DNA from: Rhodococcoides fascians NBRC 12155 = LMG 3623
GTDB lineage: Bacteria > Actinomycetota > Actinomycetes > Mycobacteriales > Mycobacteriaceae
Direction of reading: 5' to 3'
Length of the DNA: 64,000 nt
Assembly: GCF_001894785.1 (NCBI RefSeq)
Contig: NZ_BCWW01000011.1
Coordinates: 1 to 64,000, forward strand
Shown piece by piece: positions 1 through 8,816 of the stretch; the stretch's first letter is position 1; each line of letters opens with the position of its first letter. The notes beneath the pieces are model-generated. The model made no database searches. It had not been told where the DNA came from and saw only the letters and a program-made list of their open reading frames with translations. A program made the position numbers and the translations under genes.

Positions 1-43
1 CGGTCTCTGCTACGAGTTTCCGCGCACATGCGGCGAAGCCGCT

Positions 44-1084
44 CTACTCGGGAACAGAGCTGACGGTGAACGGCTCGACGGGTTCTCCCCCACGCTTGTC
101 GAACTGACTGTTGACCACCAGTAGTCGATCATCCACTGCTGCAACGGTTGTGGGGTAGGCAAACGATGGGTCCGTGATTTCGCCGGTGACCGATCCGCGC
201 CGGCCATCATCGTTGAGGTCGACCTTCGAGATCAGACCGTCGCGATTGCGGACGACATACAACGTGTCGTCGTCCATCTCCATGCCATCGCCGTTCATGA
301 GCGTCGCCCCACCGAGGTCGACCTGGGTGACCTCTTTCGAGGTCTTGTCGATCCGGTACAGATTTCCGGTGCTGGACTGCACAACGATCAGCGCCGATTC
401 GTCGTCGTTCTCGACGATGCCGTTGGCATTGAAGCCCTCCCCGTAGACGAACGGGCTGCCGTCGAAGTTCACGAACGTCTCCATCGGAGCGTCCTGCGTC
501 CCAGCCACGATTTGGTCGAACGGAATGCGGTACAGCGCCGGGCTGCGTGAATCCGTCACAAAGGTATCGCCGTTGTCGGCAATCGCAACGTCGTTGAGGA
601 ACGTCGCGTCGGTGCCGAGACCGTTGGTGAACGTGGCTACCAAATCACCGGAGTTGGCGTCGTACACCCACACCTTGCCTGTCGCTCCTCCGGCGATCAC
701 CAAGTAGTCGGGCCGATCGTCGTCATCGAGCACGTCGAGTCCGGCAGCACCCGTGCGTCCATCCGCGCCTCCGGGCAGAAACACCGACACGTCCGGCGAT
801 CCGACGGTTCCGCGGAACACGGCACCGTCGGAAGTGGAGGTGACGTAGAACGTGTCGTCGGCGGCGGTGATGCCTTCGGGGAAGACTCCTGTGCCCGGCA
901 GGTTGTAGACGCCGGCGTTCGATGGGCCGGACGAAGCCGATACAGACGACGGAGCGGACGACGCCGGAGCTGACGATTCAGTGGGAGCGGAAGCGGGGGT
1001 CGGCTCCGGATCGGAGGACCCGCAGGCACCCAGCAGGAGTGTGGCGGCGGCAACAACGGGCAGTACCTGGAGGGCTCGTTTCAC
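44..1084 (-). CDS. secreted beta-propeller (SMP-30/NHL-like) lipoprotein
   Basis: A 346-residue exported lipoprotein. Residues 1-21 form a signal peptide ending in the lipobox LLGAC, so Cys21 would be lipidated. Residues 22-58 are a Ser/Ala/Pro-rich linker of the kind that spaces a domain from the membrane. The rest shows repeated short segments such as PEGITAADDTFYVTST and LNDVAIADNGDTFVTDSR, typical of six-bladed SMP-30/gluconolactonase or NHL-type propellers. Its ligand or substrate cannot be read from the sequence, and the metal ligands of true lactonases were not confirmed. It is transcribed away from the DedA gene, with about 90 bases between the starts, and seems to be a single-gene unit. 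Confidence 0.8.
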   Translation of the reverse strand: MKRALQVLPVVAAATLLLGACGSSDPEPTPASAPTESSAPASSAPSSVSASSGPSNAGVYNLPGTGVFPEGITAADDTFYVTSTSDGAVFRGTVGSPDVSVFLPGGADGRTGAAGLDVLDDDDRPDYLVIAGGATGKVWVYDANSGDLVATFTNGLGTDATFLNDVAIADNGDTFVTDSRSPALYRIPFDQIVAGTQDAPMETFVNFDGSPFVYGEGFNANGIVENDDESALIVVQSSTGNLYRIDKTSKEVTQVDLGGATLMNGDGMEMDDDTLYVVRNRDGLISKVDLNDDGRRGSVTGEITDPSFAYPTTVAAVDDRLLVVNSQFDKRGGEPVEPFTVSSVPE

Positions 1085-1171
1085 CCTCGCGAGTGTTCCA
1101 TATGTCTCAATTTCTTGGCATTTCTCCTGGTGAGCAGATTTTCGGTCGAGACGTTTCGTACAGTCGTAGTC

Positions 1172-1825
1172 ATGAGTGAGCTCTCCACCCTTGGCGCGAC
1201 CAGCACTGAACTCGGCGGAATCGCCGGGTGGGCGGTGAGTTTGATGGAGGCGATCGGCGGTCCCGGTGCCGGTATTGCCGTCGCTGCCGAGAACTTCTTC
1301 CCGCCGCTACCCAGCGAGATCATCCTGCCGTTGGCCGGCTTCACCGCATCTCAGGGCGGGATGACGCTCTTCGGTGCATTGTTCTGGACGACGGCCGGAT
1401 CGGTGCTCGGCGCTCTGGTTCTCTACTGGCTGGGCATCAAACTCGGACGTGACCGGATGTACGCCATTGTCGAGAAGATGCCGTTCGACGGAACCGAGGA
1501 TCTGACGAAGGCCGAGGACTGGTTCACCAGACACGGTCGGTCGGCGGTGTTCTTCGGCCGCATGATCCCGGTGGTTCGCTCGGGCATCTCGATTCCGGCC
1601 GGTGTGTCACGGATGCCGGTACTGCAATTCACGTTGTACACCACGCTCGGCAGCCTGATCTGGAACTCCATATTCGTGCTGGCCGGTTACTTCCTCGGCG
1701 AGAATTGGCATTACGTGGAGAACTACGCCTCGGTGTTCCAGTACATCGTCATCGGCATCGTTGTGGCGCTGATCGCGTGGTTCGTGGTGAAGAAAATGAA
1801 GTCGAGGCGCGTCGAGGTTGAGTGA
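1172..1825 (+). CDS. DedA/SNARE-associated family membrane protein
   Basis: A 217-residue polytopic membrane protein of the DedA family, which is linked to lipid flippase activity and envelope homeostasis. Visible family features are the re-entrant segment ENFFPPLPSEIILPLAGF near residues 40-57 and the signature FFGRMIPVVRSGISIPAGV near 130-150, followed by a C-terminal membrane helix and a basic tail. An in-frame upstream start at 1115 would add 19 residues that do not look like the family. ATG 1172 gives the usual length and is preferred. The gene stands alone between divergent and convergent neighbours, and no regulation is visible. Confidence 0.85.
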   Translation: MSELSTLGATSTELGGIAGWAVSLMEAIGGPGAGIAVAAENFFPPLPSEIILPLAGFTASQGGMTLFGALFWTTAGSVLGALVLYWLGIKLGRDRMYAIVEKMPFDGTEDLTKAEDWFTRHGRSAVFFGRMIPVVRSGISIPAGVSRMPVLQFTLYTTLGSLIWNSIFVLAGYFLGENWHYVENYASVFQYIVIGIVVALIAWFVVKKMKSRRVEVE

Positions 1826-1828
1826 ACC

Positions 1829-2089
1829 TCACAGATCGTCGATATCGATGAAGCCGTCCTGCAGAGCCCTCGCCAACAATGCCGCTTTGGTGGGTGCCGT
1901 GCGCCCCACCGCGGAGTACTTGGCTCGGATCCGGGACAAGTGGGTGTTCACAGTTCCCATCGACAGATAGAGCGCCCGCGACGCCTCCGACTTGGAGTCG
2001 GACACCAGCCACGTGGTGAGCACTTCGATTTCACGAGCGCTGAGCCGCGGATCGGAGCCTTCGTGGATGCGGATGTCGAGAATTGTCAT
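1829..2089 (-). CDS. stand-alone LuxR-type HTH regulator
   Basis: An 86-residue protein that is almost only a LuxR/FixJ C-terminal DNA-binding domain. The recognition region runs from LSAREIEVLTTWL through SEASRALYLSMGTVNTHLSRIRAKY to VGRTAPTKAALLARA. No receiver or ligand-binding domain is present, as in GerE-like small regulators. Start ATG 2089 places a short leader before the HTH. A longer reading from 2137 adds residues without family character. The gene is divergent from the tandem TetR gene (starts 173 bases apart) and its stop lies three bases from that of dedA. Its targets are unknown. Confidence 0.8.
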   Translation of the reverse strand: MTILDIRIHEGSDPRLSAREIEVLTTWLVSDSKSEASRALYLSMGTVNTHLSRIRAKYSAVGRTAPTKAALLARALQDGFIDIDDL

Positions 2090-2262
2090 GAAAATCCTTG
2101 ATATCGGGCACCACCGCTGTCCCGGCGGCGCGAACACAGCACATCACACCGCACTCTTTCCGTTGGGTCACTCCGGATGATGACCGAGGTCGCTCTCACC
2201 CGAGAGTGAGTACTGTCACCGGCACCGTCACGGTCGGTCTCACCTCGGTAAAGTCCGTCCCC

Positions 2263-3507
2263 ATGAACGAGCTCGACGCGACTGCCACCCATTTCGTCGA
2301 GGCGGCCGTCACATTGTTGGTCGCGGATCCTCGACGAATTCTCGACCGCGGTATGCGCATCGAGGACGTCGTCCACGCATCCGACTCGTCGACAGCGACG
2401 TTCTTCCGCAAGTTCAGCACCAAGGCCGACTTTCTCGACAAGGTGGTCGAGCAGCTGGCCCGGACCTCGCTGCCCACCGACGTCCACGAAACAGTTCGCA
2501 GCCAGGTGACGAACGGCGGTGCATCGATTCGCTCGACGGTGACGGCGCTCGTTGCGCAGTACTTCCCGGCAATCGTCGACCGGCAAAGCATCACCGAGTC
2601 TCTTCTGGACCACGTTTTCGGCGGACCGTCGTCCCCGACCCTGTTGAGTGAGTACCGCGTCCGAGACGAAGCCGTACTGGGCGCGTTCGAGGCACTGTTC
2701 GACCCCGACGGCGGGGCCTTTCGCCGTCCCTTCACAGCCCGAACGTTCGCAGTGACGGTCAACGCAATCATCGATGGATTTCGCCTCCGCAGTCAGGCGG
2801 ACGCCGCGTCCGTATCGGCCGAGGTGATGTCCGACGCGGTGCTTGCCTTTCTCGGGGCCGTCGTCGACACGTCCGGACGTCATCAGCACCTCGATGATGT
2901 GGGAGAAGTCGATTCACCGGTCGAGGAACGCCTGCTTCCTCGCGATCCTCGCGCTGCGATCGTCACAGCTGCGCGCGACGAGTTCGGAAAGCGTGGCTAC
3001 TTCATGACGCGAATGGACGACGTCGCCGACATCGCAGGAGTGCCGAGGACGGCCTGCAAGACACTGTTTCCGACCAAGCCGTCCGTCATCGTTGCAGCCC
3101 TGCAGAATCGGGTCGATCATCTTCGCGAGTCGGTAGCCGACGACCAGTTGCTGGGCCTCGATGAACTCACGATTCTACGAAATCACATGCTGCGGTGCGC
3201 GCAGCTCGCCGCCGACGAAGTCGAATTCATGGACGCGCTCCTCGTCGCCGTCGCACACGACACGTACGGCGAGCCGGAGGGGTTGATCTCGATCAAGGAG
3301 AAACTCAACCTGCCGGCAATCATCGGGCCGGTCATCGCGCGGGGCCAGGACAGCGGGGTGTTCCGAAAGAGCTCGAGCCCAGTCGATCTCGCAGCAGGCA
3401 TCACCAATACGCTGCTGATGCGATGCTTCACACGAAGACAGAACAGCCCGCAGGACAACGCGAACTTCGTCGCTGAACTCCTCCTCGACGGTCTCGGTGT
3501 GCACTGA
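2263..3507 (+). CDS. tandem (two-domain) TetR-family regulator
   Basis: A 414-residue protein with two TetR-like units in one chain. The first HTH covers about residues 5-62 and ends in TATFFRKFSTKADFLDKV, followed by a helical ligand-type domain to about residue 200. A second HTH at about 228-282 (AARDEFGKRGYFMTRMDDVADIAGVPRTACKTLF, cited as two parts around residue 256) is followed by its own helical domain. TetR proteins usually have about 200 residues and act as dimers, so this looks like a fused pseudo-dimer. Start ATG 2263 leaves out 55 non-family residues of the longer frame. The effector and operator are unknown. Confidence 0.8.
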   Translation: MNELDATATHFVEAAVTLLVADPRRILDRGMRIEDVVHASDSSTATFFRKFSTKADFLDKVVEQLARTSLPTDVHETVRSQVTNGGASIRSTVTALVAQYFPAIVDRQSITESLLDHVFGGPSSPTLLSEYRVRDEAVLGAFEALFDPDGGAFRRPFTARTFAVTVNAIIDGFRLRSQADAASVSAEVMSDAVLAFLGAVVDTSGRHQHLDDVGEVDSPVEERLLPRDPRAAIVTAARDEFGKRGYFMTRMDDVADIAGVPRTACKTLFPTKPSVIVAALQNRVDHLRESVADDQLLGLDELTILRNHMLRCAQLAADEVEFMDALLVAVAHDTYGEPEGLISIKEKLNLPAIIGPVIARGQDSGVFRKSSSPVDLAAGITNTLLMRCFTRRQNSPQDNANFVAELLLDGLGVH

Positions 3508-3525
3508 GCATCGACCGAGTGCGTG

Positions 3526-4737
3526 TTATCGGACCCGCCGGATGCCGTCCGCGAAATCGTCGAGAGCGGCAAGTATCTCCTCGGCCTGCCACACCCTGTT
3601 TCGTCGCCCCTTCGACGTCTGGTGCAAAATTCCCACCTCGGTCAGCTTGTCGATTGCCCGCTGAGCCGCAATCTCGCTGACGGCGAAAGTGTTTCGTACG
3701 TAGGCGTTGTCGACGACCGGTTGCGCCACCAGCGCGTCGAGTAGTTTCCACACAACCGAGTCGCTGCGTGCGACGACGCGATCGGTGTACTCGGTTCTGA
3801 CGTCGGACAGCTCGTCTACCAATCGCCGCCCACCTTCGACGGCGTGGAACGTGGCAGCGGTGAGGCTTCGCACGATCGCCTCGACATCCCCGGCGCGGTA
3901 GGCATCCAGACTTCGGAAGTAGCCTGCGGTGTCCGTGAGGAGCCCAGCAGACAATGGAACCGTCACTCGCTCCGTCACTTCTGCCCTCCGCAGCATCGCG
4001 TGGACTATGGCTCGGCCCGTTCGCCCGTTTCCGTCCGTGAACGGGTGAAGCGTTTCGAATTGCGCATGCGTGACGGCGATATGCGGGATGACGGGCAAGT
4101 CCGAACGAGCTGCGAACTCGAACAGGTCGGCAAGTGCACCCGGAAGCCGGTCGTGGTGCGGTGGAACGAAAGCGGCACGGTGCGGGCCTATGTCCGATCC
4201 CCCGATCCAGACTTGCTGAGTTCGCCATTGCCCCGGGAACGGATCGCCGTTGGACTCCATCAGCGATCGGTGCATCTGAAGCACGCTTGCTTCTCCGATC
4301 GATGATCCGACCTCGAGTGCTGCTTCCATCGCACGGACGTTTGCCGACACGATCGAGGCGTTCCGCGTTGTGGGCGCACCCAATTCGGCGAGTGCAAGTG
4401 CCCTGGCTCCCACGGTCAGATTCTCGATCTGCGAGGACGCCGAGCTTTCCGTCCGCAACAGAATCGAACTCATGGGTGCAAGTTCCACTGACGAACCGAG
4501 CCGCTCAGAGGCATAGTGGTCGAATCGAACGATCTCACGGAGGGCGTCCTCCGACTCCGCGATCAGCTGCGCAGGCAGGTTCAGCTCTACCTCTGCAATA
4601 CGCGGCGGTACAGCTGCTCGATAGTCACCCTGATGCAGCCGCCTCTGGGCGCGCGACGTGTACGAATCGGCGACACGCCACGGCCGGCTCTCGAACTCCA
4701 CCGCAGGCCAGGATGCACCGGCCTCACCGTCTGCCAT
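3526..4737 (-). CDS. Fic-family AMPylase with N-terminal inhibitory helix and C-terminal winged helix
   Basis: A 403-residue Fic protein. The catalytic loop HPFTDGNGRTGR at residues 231-242 is an intact Fic motif (HxFxxGNGR), so nucleotidyl transfer is expected. Residues 101-106 read SSQIEN, matching the inhibitory motif (S/T)xxxE(G/N) in front of the Fic core (class II arrangement), so the enzyme is probably auto-inhibited. The last 100 residues (AVSEIAAQRAIDKLTEVGIL) resemble a winged helix. A perfect 10-bp inverted repeat lies only 8-42 bases upstream of the start, consistent with autoregulation. No separate antitoxin gene is adjacent. The target protein cannot be predicted. Confidence 0.9.
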   Translation of the reverse strand: MADGEAGASWPAVEFESRPWRVADSYTSRAQRRLHQGDYRAAVPPRIAEVELNLPAQLIAESEDALREIVRFDHYASERLGSSVELAPMSSILLRTESSASSQIENLTVGARALALAELGAPTTRNASIVSANVRAMEAALEVGSSIGEASVLQMHRSLMESNGDPFPGQWRTQQVWIGGSDIGPHRAAFVPPHHDRLPGALADLFEFAARSDLPVIPHIAVTHAQFETLHPFTDGNGRTGRAIVHAMLRRAEVTERVTVPLSAGLLTDTAGYFRSLDAYRAGDVEAIVRSLTAATFHAVEGGRRLVDELSDVRTEYTDRVVARSDSVVWKLLDALVAQPVVDNAYVRNTFAVSEIAAQRAIDKLTEVGILHQTSKGRRNRVWQAEEILAALDDFADGIRRVR

Positions 4738-4745
4738 TATGTGAC

Positions 4746-4779
4746 CATACCAAACCTTATTTGTATATAGTTTGGTATG
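4746..4779. promoter_or_regulatory. inverted repeat / putative Fic autoregulatory operator
   Basis: Perfect arms CATACCAAAC (4746-4755) and GTTTGGTATG (4770-4779) are separated by 14 AT-rich bases that include TATATA-like sequence, which could serve as the -10 of the fic promoter on the minus strand. The A+T content is far above the surroundings. The position just before the fic ATG suggests an operator; binding by the Fic winged-helix domain is an inference. Confidence 0.55.
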
Positions 4780-4900
4780 ACCCGCTAAACCGTACGATCG
4801 GCACGCTCGAACAGTGTCGAGATGCAGGTCGACTCCGCCGATGGCAGCTACCTTTTACAGTCAGGCTCGAAGCTGGCCATTGTGCAGCCGCTCCCCTGAG

Positions 4901-5404
4901 TCAGTCGTTCGGAACGCGGTACCGGCCGCCTCTGACGATAAATACCGTGTAACCCAGAACGGCCAACATGTAGAGCCCCGTCGGGACCGCAAGAACCCAC
5001 ACGTTGGCCCCGTCATCCGCCGTCGTACCCGCAACGCCGCCGAACCAGGCCAACAGCAAATTGGTTGAAACACCGATCCAGTCGAGGTCCTCGGGAACTT
5101 TTCGATTCAATGCAGGTCGGTTCTCGGCTGCGGTCCAGTAGTCGTGCATGCGTCGAGTCGGGAGATTCACGTACTGAGCCGGCAATTTCGGGAACCACCA
5201 TCGAACGCTCGCGAACAGCCCGATCAGCAGAAATCCGGTGCCGCCCATCGTGAGGAGGAAAGACAGCTTCGAGTCCATCCGATCCACCTGACCGGATCCG
5301 TCGTAATGAGCGGGTATCTCGTCGCCCGCGGTGACGGCGACCCAGACGAGAACACCGATGAAGACGAGACTGGACAGCAGTAGGGCAGCGCGCGAAAGCT
5401 TCAT
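4901..5404 (-). CDS. small DUF1648-like membrane protein
   Basis: A 167-residue protein with four probable membrane segments: residues about 5-26, 45-66, 110-130 and 138-158. The N-terminal segment followed by DEIPAHYDGSGQVDRMDSK resembles DUF1648, where a helix is followed by a PxHxxxxGxxD motif. Start ATG 5404 is chosen because the signal-like helix begins right after it. Upstream in-frame residues look non-coding. The function is unknown. It is transcribed divergently from the methyltransferase gene, with 115 bases between the starts. Confidence 0.65.
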   Translation of the reverse strand: MKLSRAALLLSSLVFIGVLVWVAVTAGDEIPAHYDGSGQVDRMDSKLSFLLTMGGTGFLLIGLFASVRWWFPKLPAQYVNLPTRRMHDYWTAAENRPALNRKVPEDLDWIGVSTNLLLAWFGGVAGTTADDGANVWVLAVPTGLYMLAVLGYTVFIVRGGRYRVPND

Positions 5405-5519
5405 CCCAGTCAACATTAGCGCCTGCGGCAGTGGTGTGGTGCTGAGCCTCTGGGTCGCTCCGCAGGCTATGCTCCTGTGCCACAGACGGCACCTATCCGC
5501 ACCACTGCCGGAGGCACCG

Positions 5520-7022
5520 ATGCCCAACAACGAGTTCGGAGACTTTCAGACTCCGATCGAGTTGGCGTGCGCGTTGGTCAACGCCCTGCCTCGTCGCGAA
5601 TGGACCCGCGTCCTGGAACCCACCTGCGGTGTCGGGAACTTCCTGTCGGTGATGGCCCGGACTCATCCTGAAACAGAGCGCGTCGGGATCGAGGTGCAGC
5701 CCGAGTATGCCTCGTCAGCAGCACAATTCGGCAGGATCATCACAGCGTCGATCTTCGACTTCGATCTGGCCCGAGATATCGAGTGGAGTTCGGGGCCCGG
5801 CGCGACCCTCGTGATCGGCAACCCACCGTGGGTCACCAACTCGCAACTGTCGGTGCTCGATTCCGCCAATCGACCCGCACGCACGAACACGAAGAACGCT
5901 CGCGGCATCGACGCCATCACCGGCAGCTCCAACTTCGATATCGCAGAGTTCATTTGGATCAAGTTGCTCACCGAATTCGCAGATCGACCCGCAACCATCG
6001 CGATGATCTGCAAGACCCAGGTAGCTCGAAACGTTCTGCTGCACTGTGCTCGGCATCAGCTTCCGGTGACCGGTTCGAGCCTACGAATGGTCGATGCCAA
6101 AAAGTGGTTCGACGCAGGGGTCGATGCCTGCTGGTTCCTTGTCGAACTCGGGCCGGGCCAGACCGACTACACCGCAGAGACATTTCCGAGCATCGATGCG
6201 TCGCAGCCGGACAACAGAATCGGAGTCGTCGACGGCCAACTCGTCGCGAACGTCGATGCGTACCAGCGCAGCAAGCACTTCGACGGTGCCAGCCCTCTGG
6301 TGTGGCGGCAAGGCATCAAGCACGACGCCACCGCGGTGATGGAGTTGGCCGAGAATGGCGGCCCGCGAACCAAACTGGGAACCGGCGTGGACATCGAAGC
6401 CGACTACCTGTTCCCACTCTTCAAGTGCACCGATGTCTACCGCGACAAGCTGGACTCGGTGTCCAGGTGGATGATCGTGCCGCAGTCGCATACCGGTGAC
6501 GACACCGAGCAGTTGGCGCACACCGCACCGAAGTTGTGGGCATACCTCAACGCCAACACCGCGGCGCTCGACGGCCGGAAGTCGTCGATCTATCGCAATA
6601 GAACCCGGTTCTGCATCTTCGGTGTAGGCCCGTACACGTTCGCGCCGTACAAGATTGCGATTTCCGGGTTCCACAAGATTCCACAATTCAGGATGGTCGG
6701 TCCCTACGACGGCAAACCAGCGGTGTTCGACGATGCCACCTATCTGCTCCCTTTCGAGGACCCCGCAGCCTGCTCCGTCGCCCACGCGTTACTGACCGGG
6801 CCCGAAGCCACCGATCTCATTGCTGCTCTGGCATTCTGGGACAGCAAGCGGCCCGTGACGAAGAAGCTCTTGCAACGCATCGACCTCGCGGCGATCGCCC
6901 GGGCGACCGACCCCGTCGTACTGAGTGAGCGTTCCGCAGCGGCGGCAGCTGCGCACGGTCTGGTATTCGAGGCAGCATTGCTCACTCGCGCGGTGGATCT
7001 CGCGAGAGGCAAAAAGCTGTGA
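5520..7022 (+). CDS. solitary class I N6-adenine-type DNA methyltransferase
   Basis: A 500-residue SAM-dependent methyltransferase. Motif I appears as LEPTCGVGNF at residues 32-41 and motif IV as NPPW at 101-104, the amino-methyltransferase signature used on exocyclic N6-adenine or N4-cytosine. The QTPIEL stretch before motif I is typical of DNA methyltransferases with N-terminal motif X. The remaining 300 residues probably contain the target recognition region. No endonuclease or specificity gene is adjacent, so it is either an orphan or a type IIG-like relic lacking the nuclease. Start ATG 5520 has GGAGG eight bases upstream. The long in-frame extension to 5331 overlaps the divergent promoter region and is not favoured. 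Confidence 0.8.
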   Translation: MPNNEFGDFQTPIELACALVNALPRREWTRVLEPTCGVGNFLSVMARTHPETERVGIEVQPEYASSAAQFGRIITASIFDFDLARDIEWSSGPGATLVIGNPPWVTNSQLSVLDSANRPARTNTKNARGIDAITGSSNFDIAEFIWIKLLTEFADRPATIAMICKTQVARNVLLHCARHQLPVTGSSLRMVDAKKWFDAGVDACWFLVELGPGQTDYTAETFPSIDASQPDNRIGVVDGQLVANVDAYQRSKHFDGASPLVWRQGIKHDATAVMELAENGGPRTKLGTGVDIEADYLFPLFKCTDVYRDKLDSVSRWMIVPQSHTGDDTEQLAHTAPKLWAYLNANTAALDGRKSSIYRNRTRFCIFGVGPYTFAPYKIAISGFHKIPQFRMVGPYDGKPAVFDDATYLLPFEDPAACSVAHALLTGPEATDLIAALAFWDSKRPVTKKLLQRIDLAAIARATDPVVLSERSAAAAAAHGLVFEAALLTRAVDLARGKKL

Positions 7023-7083
7023 CTGTCGATCCTCCTCAGCGACCACCCGTTCCAGAGCTGGTCCCTTTTTTATCGGCGGTGGC

Positions 7084-7182
7084 ATGTTCGTGGTGGCTAC
7101 CGCGGCGAAGTGGAGCGCGTTGATCTTCGTGTCTATCTTCCTCTGCGTATTTGCCGGTTTCGCAGCCCTCATTTCGACATGA
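7084..7182 (+). CDS. possible 32-residue single-helix membrane peptide
   Basis: An ATG at 7084 opens a 32-codon frame whose product (KWSALIFVSIFLCVFAGFAA core) is a single hydrophobic helix with a short N-terminal leader. It lies between the methyltransferase stop and the convergent arsR gene. There is no strong ribosome binding site, only a G-rich GGCGGTGGC, and no recognised family. It may be a small membrane protein or chance. Confidence 0.25.
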   Translation: MFVVATAAKWSALIFVSIFLCVFAGFAALIST

Positions 7183-7276
7183 CTGTCCCGTCAGAGTCGG
7201 CGCATGATCGCACTGTCCGGCATCATCAACCTGCTGTCGGGCCACATACAGAAGTCGCGCCGACGCAGTGGAGGCG

Positions 7277-7594
7277 TCACAGATCGGTCTTGATCGTTTC
7301 GGCCAATCGGTCGAGGTACTTGGCGTTGCGTTTGTAGTGCACCCACGGCCCAATTTTGGTGCTGGTCACCAGGTGGGCGCGTTGTAGCACCGCCATGTAT
7401 TGCGAGGCAGTCGACTGCGAGACGCCCGCTCTGGATTGAATGTGTTTGAGGCACACCCCTACCTGTTCGGCCGGTTCGAGCTGCGGCGGAAAGTCACTCG
7501 GGTCCTTGAGCCATTGCATGATCGCCAATCGCGCCGGGTTGCTGAGAGCACCGAACACTGCCGCCAGCTCCGCAGGATTCAGTTCGTCAGCCAC
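7277..7594 (-). CDS. ArsR-family transcriptional repressor
   Basis: A winged-helix regulator of about 105 residues. The family core is clear: FGALSNPARLAIMQWL near the N-terminus, then the recognition helix AGVSQSTASQYMAVLQRAHLV and a wing with GPWVHYKRN. No obvious metal-binding CxC pair is present, so the signal is probably organic or redox rather than arsenic-type metal. GTG 7594 is preferred; a TTG at 7612 would overlap the operator repeat. It is divergent from the reductase gene at 7687, and the shared promoter carries a repeated palindrome. That suggests it represses both itself and the reductase-transporter genes. Confidence 0.85.
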   Translation of the reverse strand: MADELNPAELAAVFGALSNPARLAIMQWLKDPSDFPPQLEPAEQVGVCLKHIQSRAGVSQSTASQYMAVLQRAHLVTSTKIGPWVHYKRNAKYLDRLAETIKTDL

Positions 7595-7610
7595 CCTCGA
7601 AGCGTACCCC

Positions 7611-7670
7611 AATATCGCAATATCGCGATCTGTGGTCTACTTACTCGGACATCGCAATATCGCGATATTC
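7611..7670. promoter_or_regulatory. double ArsR operator in divergent promoter
   Basis: The 16-bp sequence ATCGCAATATCGCGAT occurs twice, at 7614-7629 and 7651-7666. The right copy extends into the perfect 14-bp palindrome AATATCGCGATATT (7656-7669). Two AT-rich sites between the ArsR gene and its divergent neighbour fit ArsR dimers that close both promoters. The right site ends about 17 bases before the reductase start, just upstream of its AAGGAG. Confidence 0.7.
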
Positions 7671-7686
7671 AGATAAGGAGAAGCCG

Positions 7687-8733
7687 ATGAAGACAGCAGT
7701 AGTCGTGGGGGCCAACGGCGTGATCGGCGGAAATTTGGTCGAACACCTGCAGCGGACCGGGGATTGGAAAATCATCGGCCTGTCCCGCCGCGGCGGTATC
7801 GACAGCGAACGCGTCCAGCACATTGCGGTGGACCTGCTCGACGGCGACGAGACCCGACGCCGACTCTCGCACCTGACGGACGTCACGCACATCTTCTACG
7901 CCGCATATCAGGAACGCCCGACGTGGGCCGAGCTGGTGCCTCCCAATCTGGCGATGCTCGTCAACGTGGTCACCGTGATCGAGGACAGTTCTCCGAACCT
8001 GGAACACGTCAGCCTGATGCAGGGTTACAAGGTCTACGGGGCGCATCTCGGACCGTTCAAAACCCCTGCGCGCGAAAGCGACCCACCGCACATGCCGCCC
8101 GAGTTCAACGTCGACCAACAACAGTTCCTCGAAAGCCGTCAGGTCGGAAAGAGGTGGTCCTGGTCGGCTATCCGGCCATCGGTGGTGTGCGGTGTAGCGC
8201 TGGGAAATCCGATGAATCTGGCCACCGTCATCGCTGTCTACGCCACCATGTGCAAGAAGCTGGGCGTACCCATGCGATTCCCGGGCAAGCCCGGTGCTTT
8301 CGAATCTCTGCTGGAAATGACCGACGCATCGTTGCTCGCCGAAGCGACCGTCTGGGCCGCAACCACTCCCGCGTGTGCGAATCAGGCGTTCAACATCACC
8401 AACGGAGACCTGTTCCGCTGGAACGACATGTGGCCGCGCATCGCGGACATCTTCGGGTTGGACACCGCCACCCCACTGCCGATGTCGCTGGCCGACGTCA
8501 TGGCCGACAAAGAGCCACTGTGGAATTCGATTGTGTCCGAACACGAGCTGAAGCCCACTCCTTACCGCGATGTGTCGTCCTGGGCATTCGGTGACTTCGT
8601 GTTCTCGTGGGACTACGACGTCATATCCGACGGCTCCAAGGCCCGCCGCATGGGTTTTCATCGTTTCGTCGACACCGAGGCGATGTTCGCCGGCATCGTC
8701 ACAGATCTTCGGCAGCAACGAATCATTCCCTGA
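7687..8733 (+). CDS. PRISE-like short-chain dehydrogenase/reductase
   Basis: A 348-residue extended SDR. The dinucleotide motif GANGVIGGNL sits at residues 8-17. The active-site stretch LMQGYKVYGAHLGPF resembles the progesterone 5-beta-reductase/iridoid synthase (PRISE) family, in which a motif of the form QTGxKHYxGP replaces the normal YxxxK. Members reduce enone double bonds with NADPH, so an alpha,beta-unsaturated carbonyl substrate is likely. Length matches the family. Start ATG 7687 has AAGGAG six bases before it. It is under the ArsR double operator and is followed by a transporter and a thioesterase, perhaps one regulated unit. Confidence 0.75.
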   Translation: MKTAVVVGANGVIGGNLVEHLQRTGDWKIIGLSRRGGIDSERVQHIAVDLLDGDETRRRLSHLTDVTHIFYAAYQERPTWAELVPPNLAMLVNVVTVIEDSSPNLEHVSLMQGYKVYGAHLGPFKTPARESDPPHMPPEFNVDQQQFLESRQVGKRWSWSAIRPSVVCGVALGNPMNLATVIAVYATMCKKLGVPMRFPGKPGAFESLLEMTDASLLAEATVWAATTPACANQAFNITNGDLFRWNDMWPRIADIFGLDTATPLPMSLADVMADKEPLWNSIVSEHELKPTPYRDVSSWAFGDFVFSWDYDVISDGSKARRMGFHRFVDTEAMFAGIVTDLRQQRIIP

Positions 8734-8816
8734 GCGAATCGGGCTCAGTGGTTCCGCACCCCGGGAGCTGTGGAGGCATAGGCTTTTCGACGCACGCCCC
8801 CGACAAGGAGATCGCC

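Noticed and set aside
2086-2889. A 267-codon minus-strand frame
   Set aside because: Antisense to the tandem TetR gene, which has clear HTH motifs in the plus frame.
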